NCBI GenBank assembly: GCA_016703535.1
Contig: JADJBV010000002.1
Coordinates: forward strand, 620,001 to 684,000
Length of the DNA: 64,000 nucleotides
Reading direction: 5' to 3'
From: Deltaproteobacteria bacterium
GTDB lineage: Bacteria; Myxococcota; Kuafuiibacteriia; Kuafuiibacteriales; Kuafuiibacteriaceae
Below the pieces are notes generated by a model. That model made no database searches and was not told where the DNA came from. It saw only the letters and a program-made list of their open reading frames with translations. Positions within the stretch are counted from its first letter, which is position 1, and each line of letters opens with the position of its first letter. Shown here piece by piece: positions 35,307-44,218 of the stretch. The position numbers and the translations under genes are program-made.

Positions 35307-36912
35307 CCCTCGTTATGTGGTGATCCGCGGGCCCACCACCGCGGTGCGCTTGGCGTTGCCGGCGTTGGGCAGCGTCACCTTCGGCAAGGCCAGCGGGAAC
35401 GATTGGTGTTTGGACGCGCCCGGGATCGCCGACGAACACGTGGTGCTCTACCTGGATCAAGGGGTCGGTCTCGAGGCCTTGGATCCGCGGACCGCGTTTT
35501 TGGTGACCAACGATCGGGGCGCGCCGGCTCAACGGCCGATCACCCCGGGCAAAAGCATCGATCTCGCCGATGGGGCGTGGGTGCAGATCGGGAGCCTGGA
35601 GCTGGCGGTCGGCCCGATCCCGGAGCTGAGCCGGGGGCGTCGCGCCTGGTGCCGTACTTATTTGGAGAAGCGCATCGCCGCCGCGGTCGAGGCCGGGCAA
35701 GGCGAATCCACCGCGGTGGTGCGGATGAAGTCGCCGGGCGCCGAGGTCGAGGCGCTGTTGGGTGCCCGCCTGCGGGCCAACGATCTGCTCGGTGAACTTG
35801 GGGGCGGTGAGTGGGCCCTGGTGTTGTTCGGCGTCACCGAACCCGAGGCCCAAGCGATGGTGACCGGCGTGGCCCGAGATCTTGGCCAACGAGGTCTGTC
35901 GACCGAACTTGGCCTGGTGATGGCGGTTGAAGTGGAGCCCAAGGCTCTCCTCGAGTTGGCCGCCGAACGCACCGTGCGCCAAGGCCCCACGGGTGGCAGC
36001 AAGCGCTTCTACCGCTCCACCCATCCGGCGATGGAGCGCCTGCAACGTTTGATCGAACAAGTGGGTCCCTCCGAGGCCCACGTGTTGATCGTCGGCGAAA
36101 CCGGGGTCGGCAAAGAGGTGGTGGTGCAACAACTCCACCAAAGTTCAGCCCGCTCGGCCCGGCCCTTGTTGCGCCTCAACGCGGTCGATCTCGCGGATCA
36201 CTTCCTCGACAACCCGCGCCAGTTTTTTGGCCGCGCCGCGGGGAGCACCGTCTTGTTGGACGAGGTCGCGGGCCTTTCACCCCGGGCCCAGCTGGCCCTC
36301 GGCGAGCTGGTCGAAGACTCTTCGGCCCAGGCCCACGGGGTCCGGTTTTTGGCGACCAGCAACCAAGATCTCGGCGCCTTGGCCGCCGAAGGTTCCTTCC
36401 GCAAAGACCTCTACTTCCGGCTCAATCGAGTGACCCTCAACGTCCCGCCTCTGCGGGATCGGACCAGCGACGTGTTGCCCCTGGCCGAACTTTTCCTCGA
36501 GGGCGCCGGCAAGTTGGGCTCCAAGATCTCCTTGGCCGCCAAGGAGCGCCTGGAAAACTATGGTTGGCCCGGCAACGTAAGAGAGCTGAGAAGCGCCATC
36601 GAACGGGCCGCCTTGGCCGCGGGCCCTGGACCGATCAACCTCGAGCACCTGCCCACCGAGTTGGCCAGCGACGAACTCCCGTTGCCCGAGGCCCACGAGA
36701 CCACCGCCACCGCCGGCAGCAGCGCCGCCGAGGCCCCCGCCCGAGGCAGCCTCCGCGAAGAGATGTTGGCCCTGGAGAAGCGCCGGATCTTGGAGGCCCT
36801 CGAGAAGTACCCGACCCAGACCGAAGCCGCCAAAGCCTTGGACATCCCGCTGCGCACCTTCCTGAATCGGCTCGATGCCCTCGGCATCCCCAGGGCTCGC
36901 AAAAAAGAGTGA
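35290..36912 (+). CDS. FHA-like / degenerate GGDEF / AAA+ / Fis regulator without GAFTGA
   Basis: A 540-residue protein. Residues ~10-107 look like a degenerate FHA domain (no SRNG). Residues ~117-215 resemble a GGDEF domain: YLEKRIAAAV, LRANDLLGELGGGEWALVLFG, with GGGEW at 171-175 where active cyclases have GG(D/E)EF, so probably inactive. The AAA+ domain has Walker A GETGVGKE (269-276) and Walker B TVLLDEV. The segment between them, DNPRQFFGRAAGST, lacks the GAFTGA sigma54 loop. PWNVREL-like WPGNVRELRSAIERA and a C-terminal Fis-type helix-turn-helix (TQTEAAKALDIPLRTFLNRL) are intact. It is co-transcribed with, and complementary to, the preceding activator. Confidence 0.88.
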
Positions 36913-36929
36913 CCGCCCCATTCGTCTGA

Positions 36930-38582
36930 TCAGCGGGTGGTCAAGACCAGGCTCAGCAGGATCAAGGCCGCGATCACCAACACCACCGCCACCGCTTTCC
37001 ACGTCCCGCTCGGGGGCGGCGGTTCGGGCACCACCAGCGGCTCGATCGTCGACATCGCGGGCAAGTGGGTCACCCGGGTGGCTTGATCGCCCGGATCTTC
37101 CAGCGCTCCGACGCCCGCCGGCTGCAACAAGGCCAGCTGGGGCGGCATGGTGATGGCGTCCCGATCGGGCATCGACAACAGGTCGCTGCTCGAAGGTTGA
37201 TCATCGATCGCCGGCAAGAGGCGCGTGGGGGGAGCGGTGATCTCGTCTCGATCTTCGCGCCGCACCAACCGGGCCGAGTTGATGTTCAGCGGCTCACGTT
37301 CTGGGATCGCCTCGATGGCCAGGGTCAAGGCCGGCAACACCTTGTTGGTCGGGCTCGAGGCCTCGGCCGGGATCGCCAACTTGTGGCCAGGCGGCGCCTC
37401 GGAAGTCAGGGCCAGGCCGTGGACCGGGAGTTCGGTGGGCCGGGTCGGCGCCGCGTTCGATGGTTGGACCTCGGCGTAGGCCCGGTCGAGCTCACCCAAC
37501 TCGGTGGCCACCGCGCCGATGCGATTCGAACCTTGGGCCAACTCCGAGAGGGCGGTCATCGCCGGGCCGATCGGCGAAAGTTCGGTCTTGGCCGCCGGAG
37601 GTCCGAAGTTGCGCAAGGCGTACGGGCCGCTCGATCCCGGAGATTCGGTGGTTGGGCCCAGGCCATCCGGCACCGAAAGTTCGGTCTGCAGCCCCTCGAT
37701 GGTCGGCAGCCGCAAAGAGCCGGCCTTGAGGGTGTTGAGGACCCGGTGCACTTCTTCGAGTTCGGGGCGATCGGTGGGCTTGCGCTCCAGGCAGCGGGTG
37801 ATCAGCGCCAACAACATCTCCCGGCCCGGGATCGGCGGCAGCTCCAACTTGGGCATTTCGCCCCGAAGTTTGGCCCGCACCGTCTCGTGGATGGTGGTGG
37901 CGGGATAGGCCCGTTGGCCGGTGAAGAGCTCGTAGATGACCTCGCCGACCGCAAAGACGTCGGTGGCGGCCGAGGGCGCAGGCCGCCCGGCGACCTGTTC
38001 GGGGGCCATGTAGGCGGGTGTACCCAACATGGTGCCGGCGGCGGTGCGCCCGCCGGTGGCGCCGGCCAACTTGGCGATGCCGAAGTCGACCATCTTGAGC
38101 AACGGCACCCGGCCGTCGTCGATCCGCGGATCGGTGGTCAGCAACAGGTTGTCGGGTTTGATGTCTCGGTGGATGACGCCGGCGGCGTGGGCGGCCTTGA
38201 CCGCCTCCACCAGCTGCAGCGCCAGTCCCACCGCCTGATCGTAGCTGAGCCGGTGATCCCGCAGGGTCTTGAGGCTGGGGCCGTCGATGTACTCCATCAC
38301 CAAAGCCACCCGGCGTGGGGACTCGGTCTCGATGAAGTCGACGATGTCGATGATGTTGGGGTGGCGGATGTCGTTGACCACCCGGGCCTCTTGGAGGAGC
38401 CGGGAGACCACGTCTTGGTTGTCCAGCAGCTGGGCGGCCAGGATCTTGATCGCTGACTTTCGGCCCAGTCGGACGTGGGCGCCCAAAAAGACCTGGCTGG
38501 TGGAGCCCGCGCCGATCAGGCGTTCCAGGCGGTATCCCCCGATGACCTCCCCGACCGCCGCGTTCAGGCCATCCACCGGCAA
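36930..38582 (-). CDS. Tail-anchored Hanks-type Ser/Thr protein kinase
   Basis: A 550-residue kinase. Residues ~15-270 form the kinase domain: glycine loop LIGAGSTSQVFLG, the ATP-anchoring Lys in SAIKIL, catalytic HRDIKPDN, metal-binding VDFGIAK, and YMAPEQ. All are intact, so it should be active. A long Ser/Pro/Glu-rich disordered region follows (~300-520), and a single transmembrane helix closes the protein (VAVVLVIAALILLSLVLTTR), putting the kinase in the cytoplasm. The start may be TTG 38582 or GTG 38576. It is last in a co-directional array after two HEAT-protein genes and is convergent with two FHA-containing regulators, the natural readers of its phosphothreonine product. Confidence 0.9.
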   Translation of the reverse strand: MPVDGLNAAVGEVIGGYRLERLIGAGSTSQVFLGAHVRLGRKSAIKILAAQLLDNQDVVSRLLQEARVVNDIRHPNIIDIVDFIETESPRRVALVMEYIDGPSLKTLRDHRLSYDQAVGLALQLVEAVKAAHAAGVIHRDIKPDNLLLTTDPRIDDGRVPLLKMVDFGIAKLAGATGGRTAAGTMLGTPAYMAPEQVAGRPAPSAATDVFAVGEVIYELFTGQRAYPATTIHETVRAKLRGEMPKLELPPIPGREMLLALITRCLERKPTDRPELEEVHRVLNTLKAGSLRLPTIEGLQTELSVPDGLGPTTESPGSSGPYALRNFGPPAAKTELSPIGPAMTALSELAQGSNRIGAVATELGELDRAYAEVQPSNAAPTRPTELPVHGLALTSEAPPGHKLAIPAEASSPTNKVLPALTLAIEAIPEREPLNINSARLVRREDRDEITAPPTRLLPAIDDQPSSSDLLSMPDRDAITMPPQLALLQPAGVGALEDPGDQATRVTHLPAMSTIEPLVVPEPPPPSGTWKAVAVVLVIAALILLSLVLTTR

Positions 38583-38622
38583 AGAGGCTAGATCATTCGA
38601 CCCACAAGGTCGAGACGACGGA

Positions 38623-39327
38623 TCAGCGGGGCTCCCGGGCCCGCTTGATCACGCCTTTGACGAACTCGTCTTTTTCGTTGGCCTCGGCCTGCGAGAGGGC
38701 CGCCTGGGCCGCCGGTCCGCCGAGGGTCGCCAGGGCTTGGGCCGCCGCGGTTCGTACGTCGGGATCCGGATCTTGGCCCAGGACCCTGCTCAGGGGCTCC
38801 ACTGCCCGAGGATCTCCGGCGGCGCGCAAGGCTGACGCGGTTTGGGTACGGACCACCACGTCTGGGTCGGCCAGGGCGTCGATCAACGCCTCGACCAACA
38901 CCTCGTCTTTGACGAAAAACGCCGCCAAGGTCGCGCGCTGCTTGGCGGCCAGGTCGCCATTGTCGATCTGGTCCGCCAGATATTCTCCGGCGTTGAGGCC
39001 GGTGATGGTGCTTTGGAACTCGGCCTGCAGGCCGGTCTCTTGTTGGGCGGCCGTGATCAGCGGGAAGATCACGTTGGGATCTCGGAGCCGCTTCAACTCC
39101 GCCAGGGCGGCTCGTCGGGCCGCCAGGTCTGCCCCAGAGTCCAGGGCGATCTTGAGTTGAGCACTGCTGGCGCTGGTCGGGCGGGGCACATCGGCCACAG
39201 TTGTCGCGCCAGCGTCTCGTTTGGCGCGCTTCGCTCGGCGACCCGCGTCGGTCGAGCCCGAGTCCTTGGTGCAAGCCATGACGGCCAGCAGCCCTGCCAG
39301 CAGTAAGTTCCAATGACACCCGCGCAT
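38623..39327 (-). CDS. HEAT-repeat lipoprotein
   Basis: A 234-residue predicted lipoprotein. The signal peptide HWNLLLAGLLAVMAC ends in the lipobox VMAC, followed by a short Asp/Arg-rich linker. From residue ~55 there are four or five HEAT-like repeats with the landmarks DPNVIFPLI, DPDVVVRTQTASALRAAGDPRAVEPL and DPDPDVRTAAAQALATLGG. Such repeats make a protein-binding solenoid, here in the periplasm or at the membrane. ATG 39327 is preferred over GTG 39333. It begins 38 bp after another HEAT-repeat gene and precedes the kinase gene by 40 bp. Confidence 0.85.
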   Translation of the reverse strand: MRGCHWNLLLAGLLAVMACTKDSGSTDAGRRAKRAKRDAGATTVADVPRPTSASSAQLKIALDSGADLAARRAALAELKRLRDPNVIFPLITAAQQETGLQAEFQSTITGLNAGEYLADQIDNGDLAAKQRATLAAFFVKDEVLVEALIDALADPDVVVRTQTASALRAAGDPRAVEPLSRVLGQDPDPDVRTAAAQALATLGGPAAQAALSQAEANEKDEFVKGVIKRAREPR

Positions 39328-39370
39328 GTCCACTCGGGTAACTCGAAGCGCGCCCCAAGTCGAGTTGGGT

Positions 39371-39949
39371 TCAGGCTGCGGCCCGTTCCGTGAAGCGGTA
39401 GAGGCTGCGTTCGATCAAGATCACCGTAAAGGGATCGGGCTCCTGGGCCGCCGCGCGTTCCAGCGCCTCTTGGGCCTCGGGCCGATCCAGCTCACCCAAG
39501 GCCTGGGCAGCTGCGCCACGCACGTCCGGATCCGGATCTTGGCTCAGGCTCCGAACCAGCTCCGGCAAGGCGCGTTCGTCGCGCAGGGCCAACAGCGCGC
39601 TGGCCGCAAACTCCCGGACCTTCGCGACGGGATCGGTCAACGACAACAGCAGCGAAGGCAGCGCCGTTGGTGCCCCCAAGGCCCCCAAGGCCTGCACCGC
39701 CCGCAGGCGCTGCTCCCCGTCGTCACTGCGCAGCAGCCGCGCCAACACCTCGACCGCCGACAAGCGGTCCAGCGCCTCCGCGGTCACGGAGCGGAGGCGA
39801 GCGCCACTTTCGGAGTAGAGCAGCCCCAAGGGCAACACCACGCTCGGATCACCATGTTCGCCCAGGCGAACGACGGCCGAGATCCGCTCGGCCTCGGGGC
39901 GGCGCCAGTCCAGGGCCACCTCCAACCAGGATCGAATGGCGCTGCTCAT
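39371..39949 (-). CDS. Cytoplasmic HEAT-repeat protein
   Basis: A 192-residue all-HEAT protein without a signal peptide. The repeats contain DPSVVLPLGLLY, EQRLRAVQALGALGAPTALPSLL, DPVAKVREFAASALLALRDERALPELV and DPDPDVRGAAAQALGELDRPEAQEAL. The last repeat closely matches the end of the following HEAT lipoprotein, suggesting that the pair arose by duplication. Its ATG overlaps the stop of the peptidoglycan-binding/caspase-like gene in ATGA (39946-39949), so the two are translationally coupled and may form a complex. Confidence 0.85.
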   Translation of the reverse strand: MSSAIRSWLEVALDWRRPEAERISAVVRLGEHGDPSVVLPLGLLYSESGARLRSVTAEALDRLSAVEVLARLLRSDDGEQRLRAVQALGALGAPTALPSLLLSLTDPVAKVREFAASALLALRDERALPELVRSLSQDPDPDVRGAAAQALGELDRPEAQEALERAAAQEPDPFTVILIERSLYRFTERAAA

Positions 39950-41433
39950 GGGGTCCGCACCCGCCGGTTGCCATCGTTTCCTAGGAAACCACTTTCGGTG
40001 TAGGTGGTCCGGGCCCGTTCGGCCCCGAGCTGATCATCAAAGCGCTCCCGGTGGCGCTGTTCGATCCCGCTCTGAGCGGCCAGCAGCGAGTTGTTGCTCT
40101 CCCGTCGGGTCACGCCGTTCAGGAACCGGACCAGGTGCGCGCCGCTGGTGGCCCCCGAGGTCGGGATGGTGGTGGCGATGACGTCGGTGTTGCCGGCGTT
40201 GCGCCCAAAGACCCGCTGGTCCCGCATCATCGGCAGGTACTCTTCGGTCGAGCAGCCGTTGAAGACCAGCAGCTGGTACTCGGGGCGTCCGCGTACGCTG
40301 CGCAGGTCGGTCCGATCCCGATCGATCACTTGCCGCAGGCCCGCGGGTGGTGGGCTCCCGTGGCGGTTGCCTTGACCGTCGATGACGAAGTTGCCGGGCC
40401 CTCGCTCCAGGTGATCGAAGTCCGGGCCGGTGCCGTAGCGGGCGTGACCGCCGTAGATGACCACCTCGTCTTGTTCGAGGGCGCGGCGGAAGCTCTCCCT
40501 AGCCTCCCGGCCGTCGACGCCGTCGTTGGGGGCCACCACCAGCCGGACCACAGCGTCGACCTGGTGGCCGGTGCGATCGTCGGTGAAGCTGCGGTGGAAG
40601 TAGCGGGCGTTGGGGTCCCAACGTTCGTCGTTGAGGCCGAGTCGATCGCGTTCGGCCGGGGGCAAGCTGTTGCGGTTGATGGGCCGGTAACCGTCTTGTC
40701 GCAAGCCGCTCAAGACCGCGCGCTCCCGATCAGGCGTAGTGCCGTGTTCGTCGAAGCCGATCGCGATGGTCACGTCGAGTCGACCGTCGGCGTACATCCG
40801 ATCGTATTCGGCGCTCCGCTCCAGGCGTTCACCCGGCGGAGGCACCGTGGCGGCCAAGGCACCCAAGGTCTCGGGGCCTACACGTCCGTCCACCGTCAGG
40901 CCGACCTCTCGCTGAAACCGCTCCACCGCGCGCACGGTGTCGGCGTCGTAGGTCCCGTTGACCCCACTTGGTGTGTCGAAGCCAATGTCGCTGAGGGCCT
41001 GCTGCACCCGCCGGACCCCTTCGCCGGTCGCGCCGAGCTCCAGGAGCCGCTGGCCGTTTTGGACCGCTTCGAGGCTGGGTTCACCGGTGAACCGGCGCCC
41101 TCCTTCCGCGGCGGCCCGGGCTCGGTTGGCGTCGACCACTTGGCCAAGGCCTTCGTAGATCCGGCCGGCGGCGGTCAGTTCACCGCTTGGGCCCCGGGTG
41201 GTCAGCTGCTGATCGAGCCGACCGTCCCGGCGATCGATCTCCCGGAAGAGGGCCTCGAACTCGGTGTTGCCTCGGATCACTCCGTCCGAGCCAGCGATCC
41301 GCTGCAGGTCCTGCGGCTGGATGCCGACCTGAGACAAGGCGCTCTGCACCTCGGAGGGCAACTGGTCGACGACCACGTAGCCGCCGCGATCTGCCAATCG
41401 TTGGACGAATTCGTTGCGCTGTACGCCGGCCAT
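39946..41433 (-). CDS. Peptidoglycan-binding protein with a caspase-clan-like C-terminal domain
   Basis: A 495-residue protein starting at ATG 41433 (a longer frame upstream is a shadow of the neighbouring gene). Residues ~125-192 are a PG_binding_1 domain: GATGEGVRRVQQALSDIGF and FQREVGLTVDGRVGPETLGAL. The C-terminal half alternates strands and helices and has two spaced motifs: VVIYGGHARYG (His330) and YQLLVFNGCSTEEY (Cys394). A His after one hydrophobic strand and a Cys after the next is the catalytic arrangement of clan CD peptidases (caspases, CHAT), so a cysteine peptidase is plausible but not proven. No signal peptide is visible. It follows the beta-helix gene by 11 bp. Confidence 0.8.
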   Translation of the reverse strand: MAGVQRNEFVQRLADRGGYVVVDQLPSEVQSALSQVGIQPQDLQRIAGSDGVIRGNTEFEALFREIDRRDGRLDQQLTTRGPSGELTAAGRIYEGLGQVVDANRARAAAEGGRRFTGEPSLEAVQNGQRLLELGATGEGVRRVQQALSDIGFDTPSGVNGTYDADTVRAVERFQREVGLTVDGRVGPETLGALAATVPPPGERLERSAEYDRMYADGRLDVTIAIGFDEHGTTPDRERAVLSGLRQDGYRPINRNSLPPAERDRLGLNDERWDPNARYFHRSFTDDRTGHQVDAVVRLVVAPNDGVDGREARESFRRALEQDEVVIYGGHARYGTGPDFDHLERGPGNFVIDGQGNRHGSPPPAGLRQVIDRDRTDLRSVRGRPEYQLLVFNGCSTEEYLPMMRDQRVFGRNAGNTDVIATTIPTSGATSGAHLVRFLNGVTRRESNNSLLAAQSGIEQRHRERFDDQLGAERARTTYTESGFLGNDGNRRVRTP

Positions 41434-41444
41434 TTCCAGACTCC

Positions 41445-42218
41445 TCAACCGACCACGTGGAAGGCCATGATCTCTCGGCCCAACGTGGAGTTGTCGACCA
41501 CCAGGTCGGCTTTGAATTTGGGGTTGTTGGCGATCGGCAGGTTGCCACCACTCACCACCCCGAGCAGGGCGTTGGACAACACGATCCGGGGGCGCCGGAC
41601 CGTCGTCCCGTAGGTGAAGATGTGGTTGCCCTCGACCTCGGCCTGGTTGTTCTCGATCCGGCAGGTCCAGACCTCGACCTCGGCACCGTCGACCACACTC
41701 AAGCCGCCGCCGCTCAGCGCCGAGTTTTCGGCGACGATACACGCCGAGACCTCACACTTGGCGTCCCCGCCCACGAAGATCGCGCCGCCTTGTACGGCCT
41801 TGTTCTGCACGATGGTGCACTCGATCAAGTGGAGCAGTCCCCGGTCGATGGCGATGGCCCCGCCGCGCCCGGTTTTGGCGGCGTTCCGATCGAGGAGACA
41901 CCCGACCACGTAGACCTCGGCCCCGTTGTCGATGGAGATGCCGCCGCCGTTCAGGCCGCGCCCGCCGGTGATCCCGAGCTCTTCGATCCGAACCTCACCG
42001 TGGTCGGCGTCGATCGACAGGGTAGGGCCCTTGCCCAGGCCGTCGATGATGGTCCGGTCCGCGCCGCTGCCCCGCAAGGTGATCGGCTTGTCGATGATCA
42101 ACCGCCCGCGGATGCGGCCCGGCGCCAAGTGGATGACAGCGTTGTCCTTCGACTCGTCGATCTGCCGCTGCAGCTCCTCAATGGTCAGGACTTGGTTGGT
42201 GCGTTGTTCGATGGCCAT
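41445..42218 (-). CDS. Right-handed beta-helix repeat protein
   Basis: A 257-residue protein beginning MAIEQRTNQVLTIEELQRQ. From residue ~28 it is a regular beta-helix: VIHLAPGRIRGRLIIDKPITLRG, TLSIDADHGEVRIEELGITGG, then the coil motifs GGGISIDNGAEVYVVGCLLDRNA, GGAIAIDRGLLHLIECTIVQN and GGAIFVGGDAKCEVSACIVAEN, resembling the GGAI/FxxN repeats of polymorphic membrane proteins. No signal peptide is present, so unlike most such proteins it may be cytoplasmic or exported by another route. It lies 13 bp after the calpain-like gene and 11 bp before the peptidoglycan-binding gene. Confidence 0.85.
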   Translation of the reverse strand: MAIEQRTNQVLTIEELQRQIDESKDNAVIHLAPGRIRGRLIIDKPITLRGSGADRTIIDGLGKGPTLSIDADHGEVRIEELGITGGRGLNGGGISIDNGAEVYVVGCLLDRNAAKTGRGGAIAIDRGLLHLIECTIVQNKAVQGGAIFVGGDAKCEVSACIVAENSALSGGGLSVVDGAEVEVWTCRIENNQAEVEGNHIFTYGTTVRRPRIVLSNALLGVVSGGNLPIANNPKFKADLVVDNSTLGREIMAFHVVG

Positions 42219-42231
42219 GGTCAGGTCCTCC

Positions 42232-43206
42232 TCAGCCGCTCACGTGGAAGCTGAGCCCGTCGCGGATCAACTCGGCGATCCCGATCTCGTGGATCATGCT
42301 CTCCAAGGTCCGCTCGTTTCCGTTGGTGCCCCAAGGATTGTAGAGGCGCACCACTCGGTTGCCGTCGCGTTCGTAGACGTCCAGCACCGCGTACACGTGA
42401 TCCGCATGGAGGGGCGTCGCCACACCCTGTTCGCGGGTGCGGTAGACGATGGCCGACTCTCCCAGCCTCGCCTCCCTCAGCCTTGTCCACAGGAGCTCCG
42501 GGGCGGTGAGATCGCTGATGCTGATCCGGCGGGCCGTTTTCCCGCTTAGGTCCTCTAGGGCCCGACTCGGGTTGCCGACCTCGAGCAGCGTGTAGGCTCC
42601 AGCCTCCCGCTTGGCCCAAGCCTTCTCCAAGAGGGCACACCACATCGTGTCCTCTTGTCCGTTGGGCATCGGATCTGCGTAGCCCTCGCCCGAGAACTCT
42701 GGGGTGATGCGGAACAGGGTGTGTTTGCCTACCCGCACCTGGAAGGCTCCGTCGTCGAGCCGGTCGATCCGCTTCATGATCTGGGCAGGCTGCGCGTGGG
42801 CCACCGCTGCGAAGCAGGCCATCAACCAGGCGTCACTCAGGTTGCCTTGATCGACGTCGCCGAAGGTCGGCGGAACGGTCCGCCCCCGCGCGTCAACGCG
42901 GAAAGCTTGACCCTTGAAACGCCGCCGATTCGAGGCGTGTCCCGCCGGTGCTTCAAGTTCTTCTTCGGGGTCGCGTCCATAGCCACGGCCCCGTTGGCGT
43001 TCATCGTCACCACGGACCTCCTCGAGCGAGAGGGAGGAGACCTCGTCCCGATCGATCCGATCGAGTTTGCCGCTTTCGGCGCCCTGCTTCTTGGCGCTGC
43101 GGTTGGCTTTCCCGCCACCTTCCGGCTTTCCGGTGGTGGCCGGCGTAATGGTGGTGAGGTTGCGGTTCGGATCGTTTCGAACTCCGCCGGAGCCGTTTCC
43201 CAGCAT
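42232..43206 (-). CDS. Calpain-like protein with catalytic Cys replaced by Ala (pseudopeptidase)
   Basis: A 324-residue protein. ATG 43206 has GAGG 5 bases upstream. Residues ~1-95 are a polar, disordered leader. The calpain (C2) domain follows: the active-site block normally QGxxGDCW reads QGNLSDAW (120-127), so the nucleophile position is Ala126. The usual oxyanion Gln120 remains. MWCALLEKAWAKREAGAY matches the calpain EKAyAK block. The catalytic His270 (ADHVYAVLDV) and Asn290 (LYNPWG) are conserved. Cys131 lies five residues downstream but is out of register. A pseudoenzyme acting by binding is likely. It is the first gene of the co-directional six-gene array. Confidence 0.88.
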   Translation of the reverse strand: MLGNGSGGVRNDPNRNLTTITPATTGKPEGGGKANRSAKKQGAESGKLDRIDRDEVSSLSLEEVRGDDERQRGRGYGRDPEEELEAPAGHASNRRRFKGQAFRVDARGRTVPPTFGDVDQGNLSDAWLMACFAAVAHAQPAQIMKRIDRLDDGAFQVRVGKHTLFRITPEFSGEGYADPMPNGQEDTMWCALLEKAWAKREAGAYTLLEVGNPSRALEDLSGKTARRISISDLTAPELLWTRLREARLGESAIVYRTREQGVATPLHADHVYAVLDVYERDGNRVVRLYNPWGTNGNERTLESMIHEIGIAELIRDGLSFHVSG

Positions 43207-43381
43207 CACCTCGGCGTGAGCACCTTTCGGGCCAGGTACGTTTGCATTGGGAAAATCACGTTCGACTCCATGCCTTGGCGTTTCTTGAGGCTCCGACCTG
43301 CAGCCCTTGCATGTCGACCTGGCGACCCCTCCCTGCGAGACGAAGGGACGGCTGGGCGCGGTGAGCGCGCGTTGGGCCTCG

Positions 43382-44197
43382 ATGCGCCAAGGTTGTGGGT
43401 CTGCTACGACCGTTTCCGTGGACTACGTACGCCTACACTCCGACGCCGACGCGACCCTCCTGGCGGTCGTCGCCCGGACCGCGGGGCAAACGATCGGCTT
43501 AGGCCTCGCCGACGTCACCGGTCCGGAGGCGAAGCTCCGCTCCCTGTTCGTCGAACCGGAGCACTGGGGCCAGGGTATCGGTAGCGGGCTCCTCGCGGAG
43601 GTGGAAGCGGGCGCCCATGCGCTCGGGGCGCGACGAATCGAAGCCATGTACGAGACGGTCGGCGAGTCATCGCCAGCGGCGCGCCTTGCACAAAAGCGCG
43701 GGTGGCGGCAGTCCCAGCCGAGCACAATGGTGTGTCGCGCCTCGGAGCGCATGCGCCGAGCGCCATGGATGAAGACCGCGTTGCCCGTCGGTTTCGAGCT
43801 GTTTCCTTGGTCCGAGCGCACCCAAGCGGACGAAATGGAACTGCTGCGCGAGCCGCTCTGGTACCCGAGTTCACTCGCGCCGGACGGCAACTACGAGCCA
43901 CTGAACAGTCTTGGGCTTCGTCGTGACGGGCGCTTGGTAGGCTGGATGATCACCCATCGTCTGGGACCATCCCTCGTCCGCTACACCAGCCTGTTCGTCA
44001 GTCCCGAGCAACGCACCCTGGGCCCGGGCATGGCCCTGTTGGCCCGGGCGATCGTGACCCAACTCGACGCCGGGGTGAGTGATGGGATCTTCGGGGTGGG
44101 CTTAGCCAACAAAGAGATGATCCGCCTCGTGAAGCGGCGCCTGGCGCCCTACCTCGATGAGCTGCGCGAGATCTTTTACGTTGCCAAAGATCTGTGA
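43382..44197 (+). CDS. GNAT-type acetyltransferase, two-domain
   Basis: About 271 residues. The first half is a GNAT fold: TIGLGLADVTGPEAKLRSLFVEPEHWGQGIGSGLLAEVEAGA contains the acetyl-CoA loop (Q/R)xxGxG/A as WGQGIGSG, then RIEAMYETVGESSPAARLAQKRGW. The second half looks like another, more degenerate GNAT domain (GRLVGWMITHRL, YTSLFVSPEQRTLGPGMALLARAI). The start is uncertain: ATG 43382 or GTG 43418, neither with a strong ribosome binding site. It lies between two clusters of unknown function; the substrate is not predictable. Confidence 0.78.
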   Translation: MRQGCGSATTVSVDYVRLHSDADATLLAVVARTAGQTIGLGLADVTGPEAKLRSLFVEPEHWGQGIGSGLLAEVEAGAHALGARRIEAMYETVGESSPAARLAQKRGWRQSQPSTMVCRASERMRRAPWMKTALPVGFELFPWSERTQADEMELLREPLWYPSSLAPDGNYEPLNSLGLRRDGRLVGWMITHRLGPSLVRYTSLFVSPEQRTLGPGMALLARAIVTQLDAGVSDGIFGVGLANKEMIRLVKRRLAPYLDELREIFYVAKDL

Positions 44198-44218
44198 GCT
44201 TTGGTCGCGCCGCCTGGT

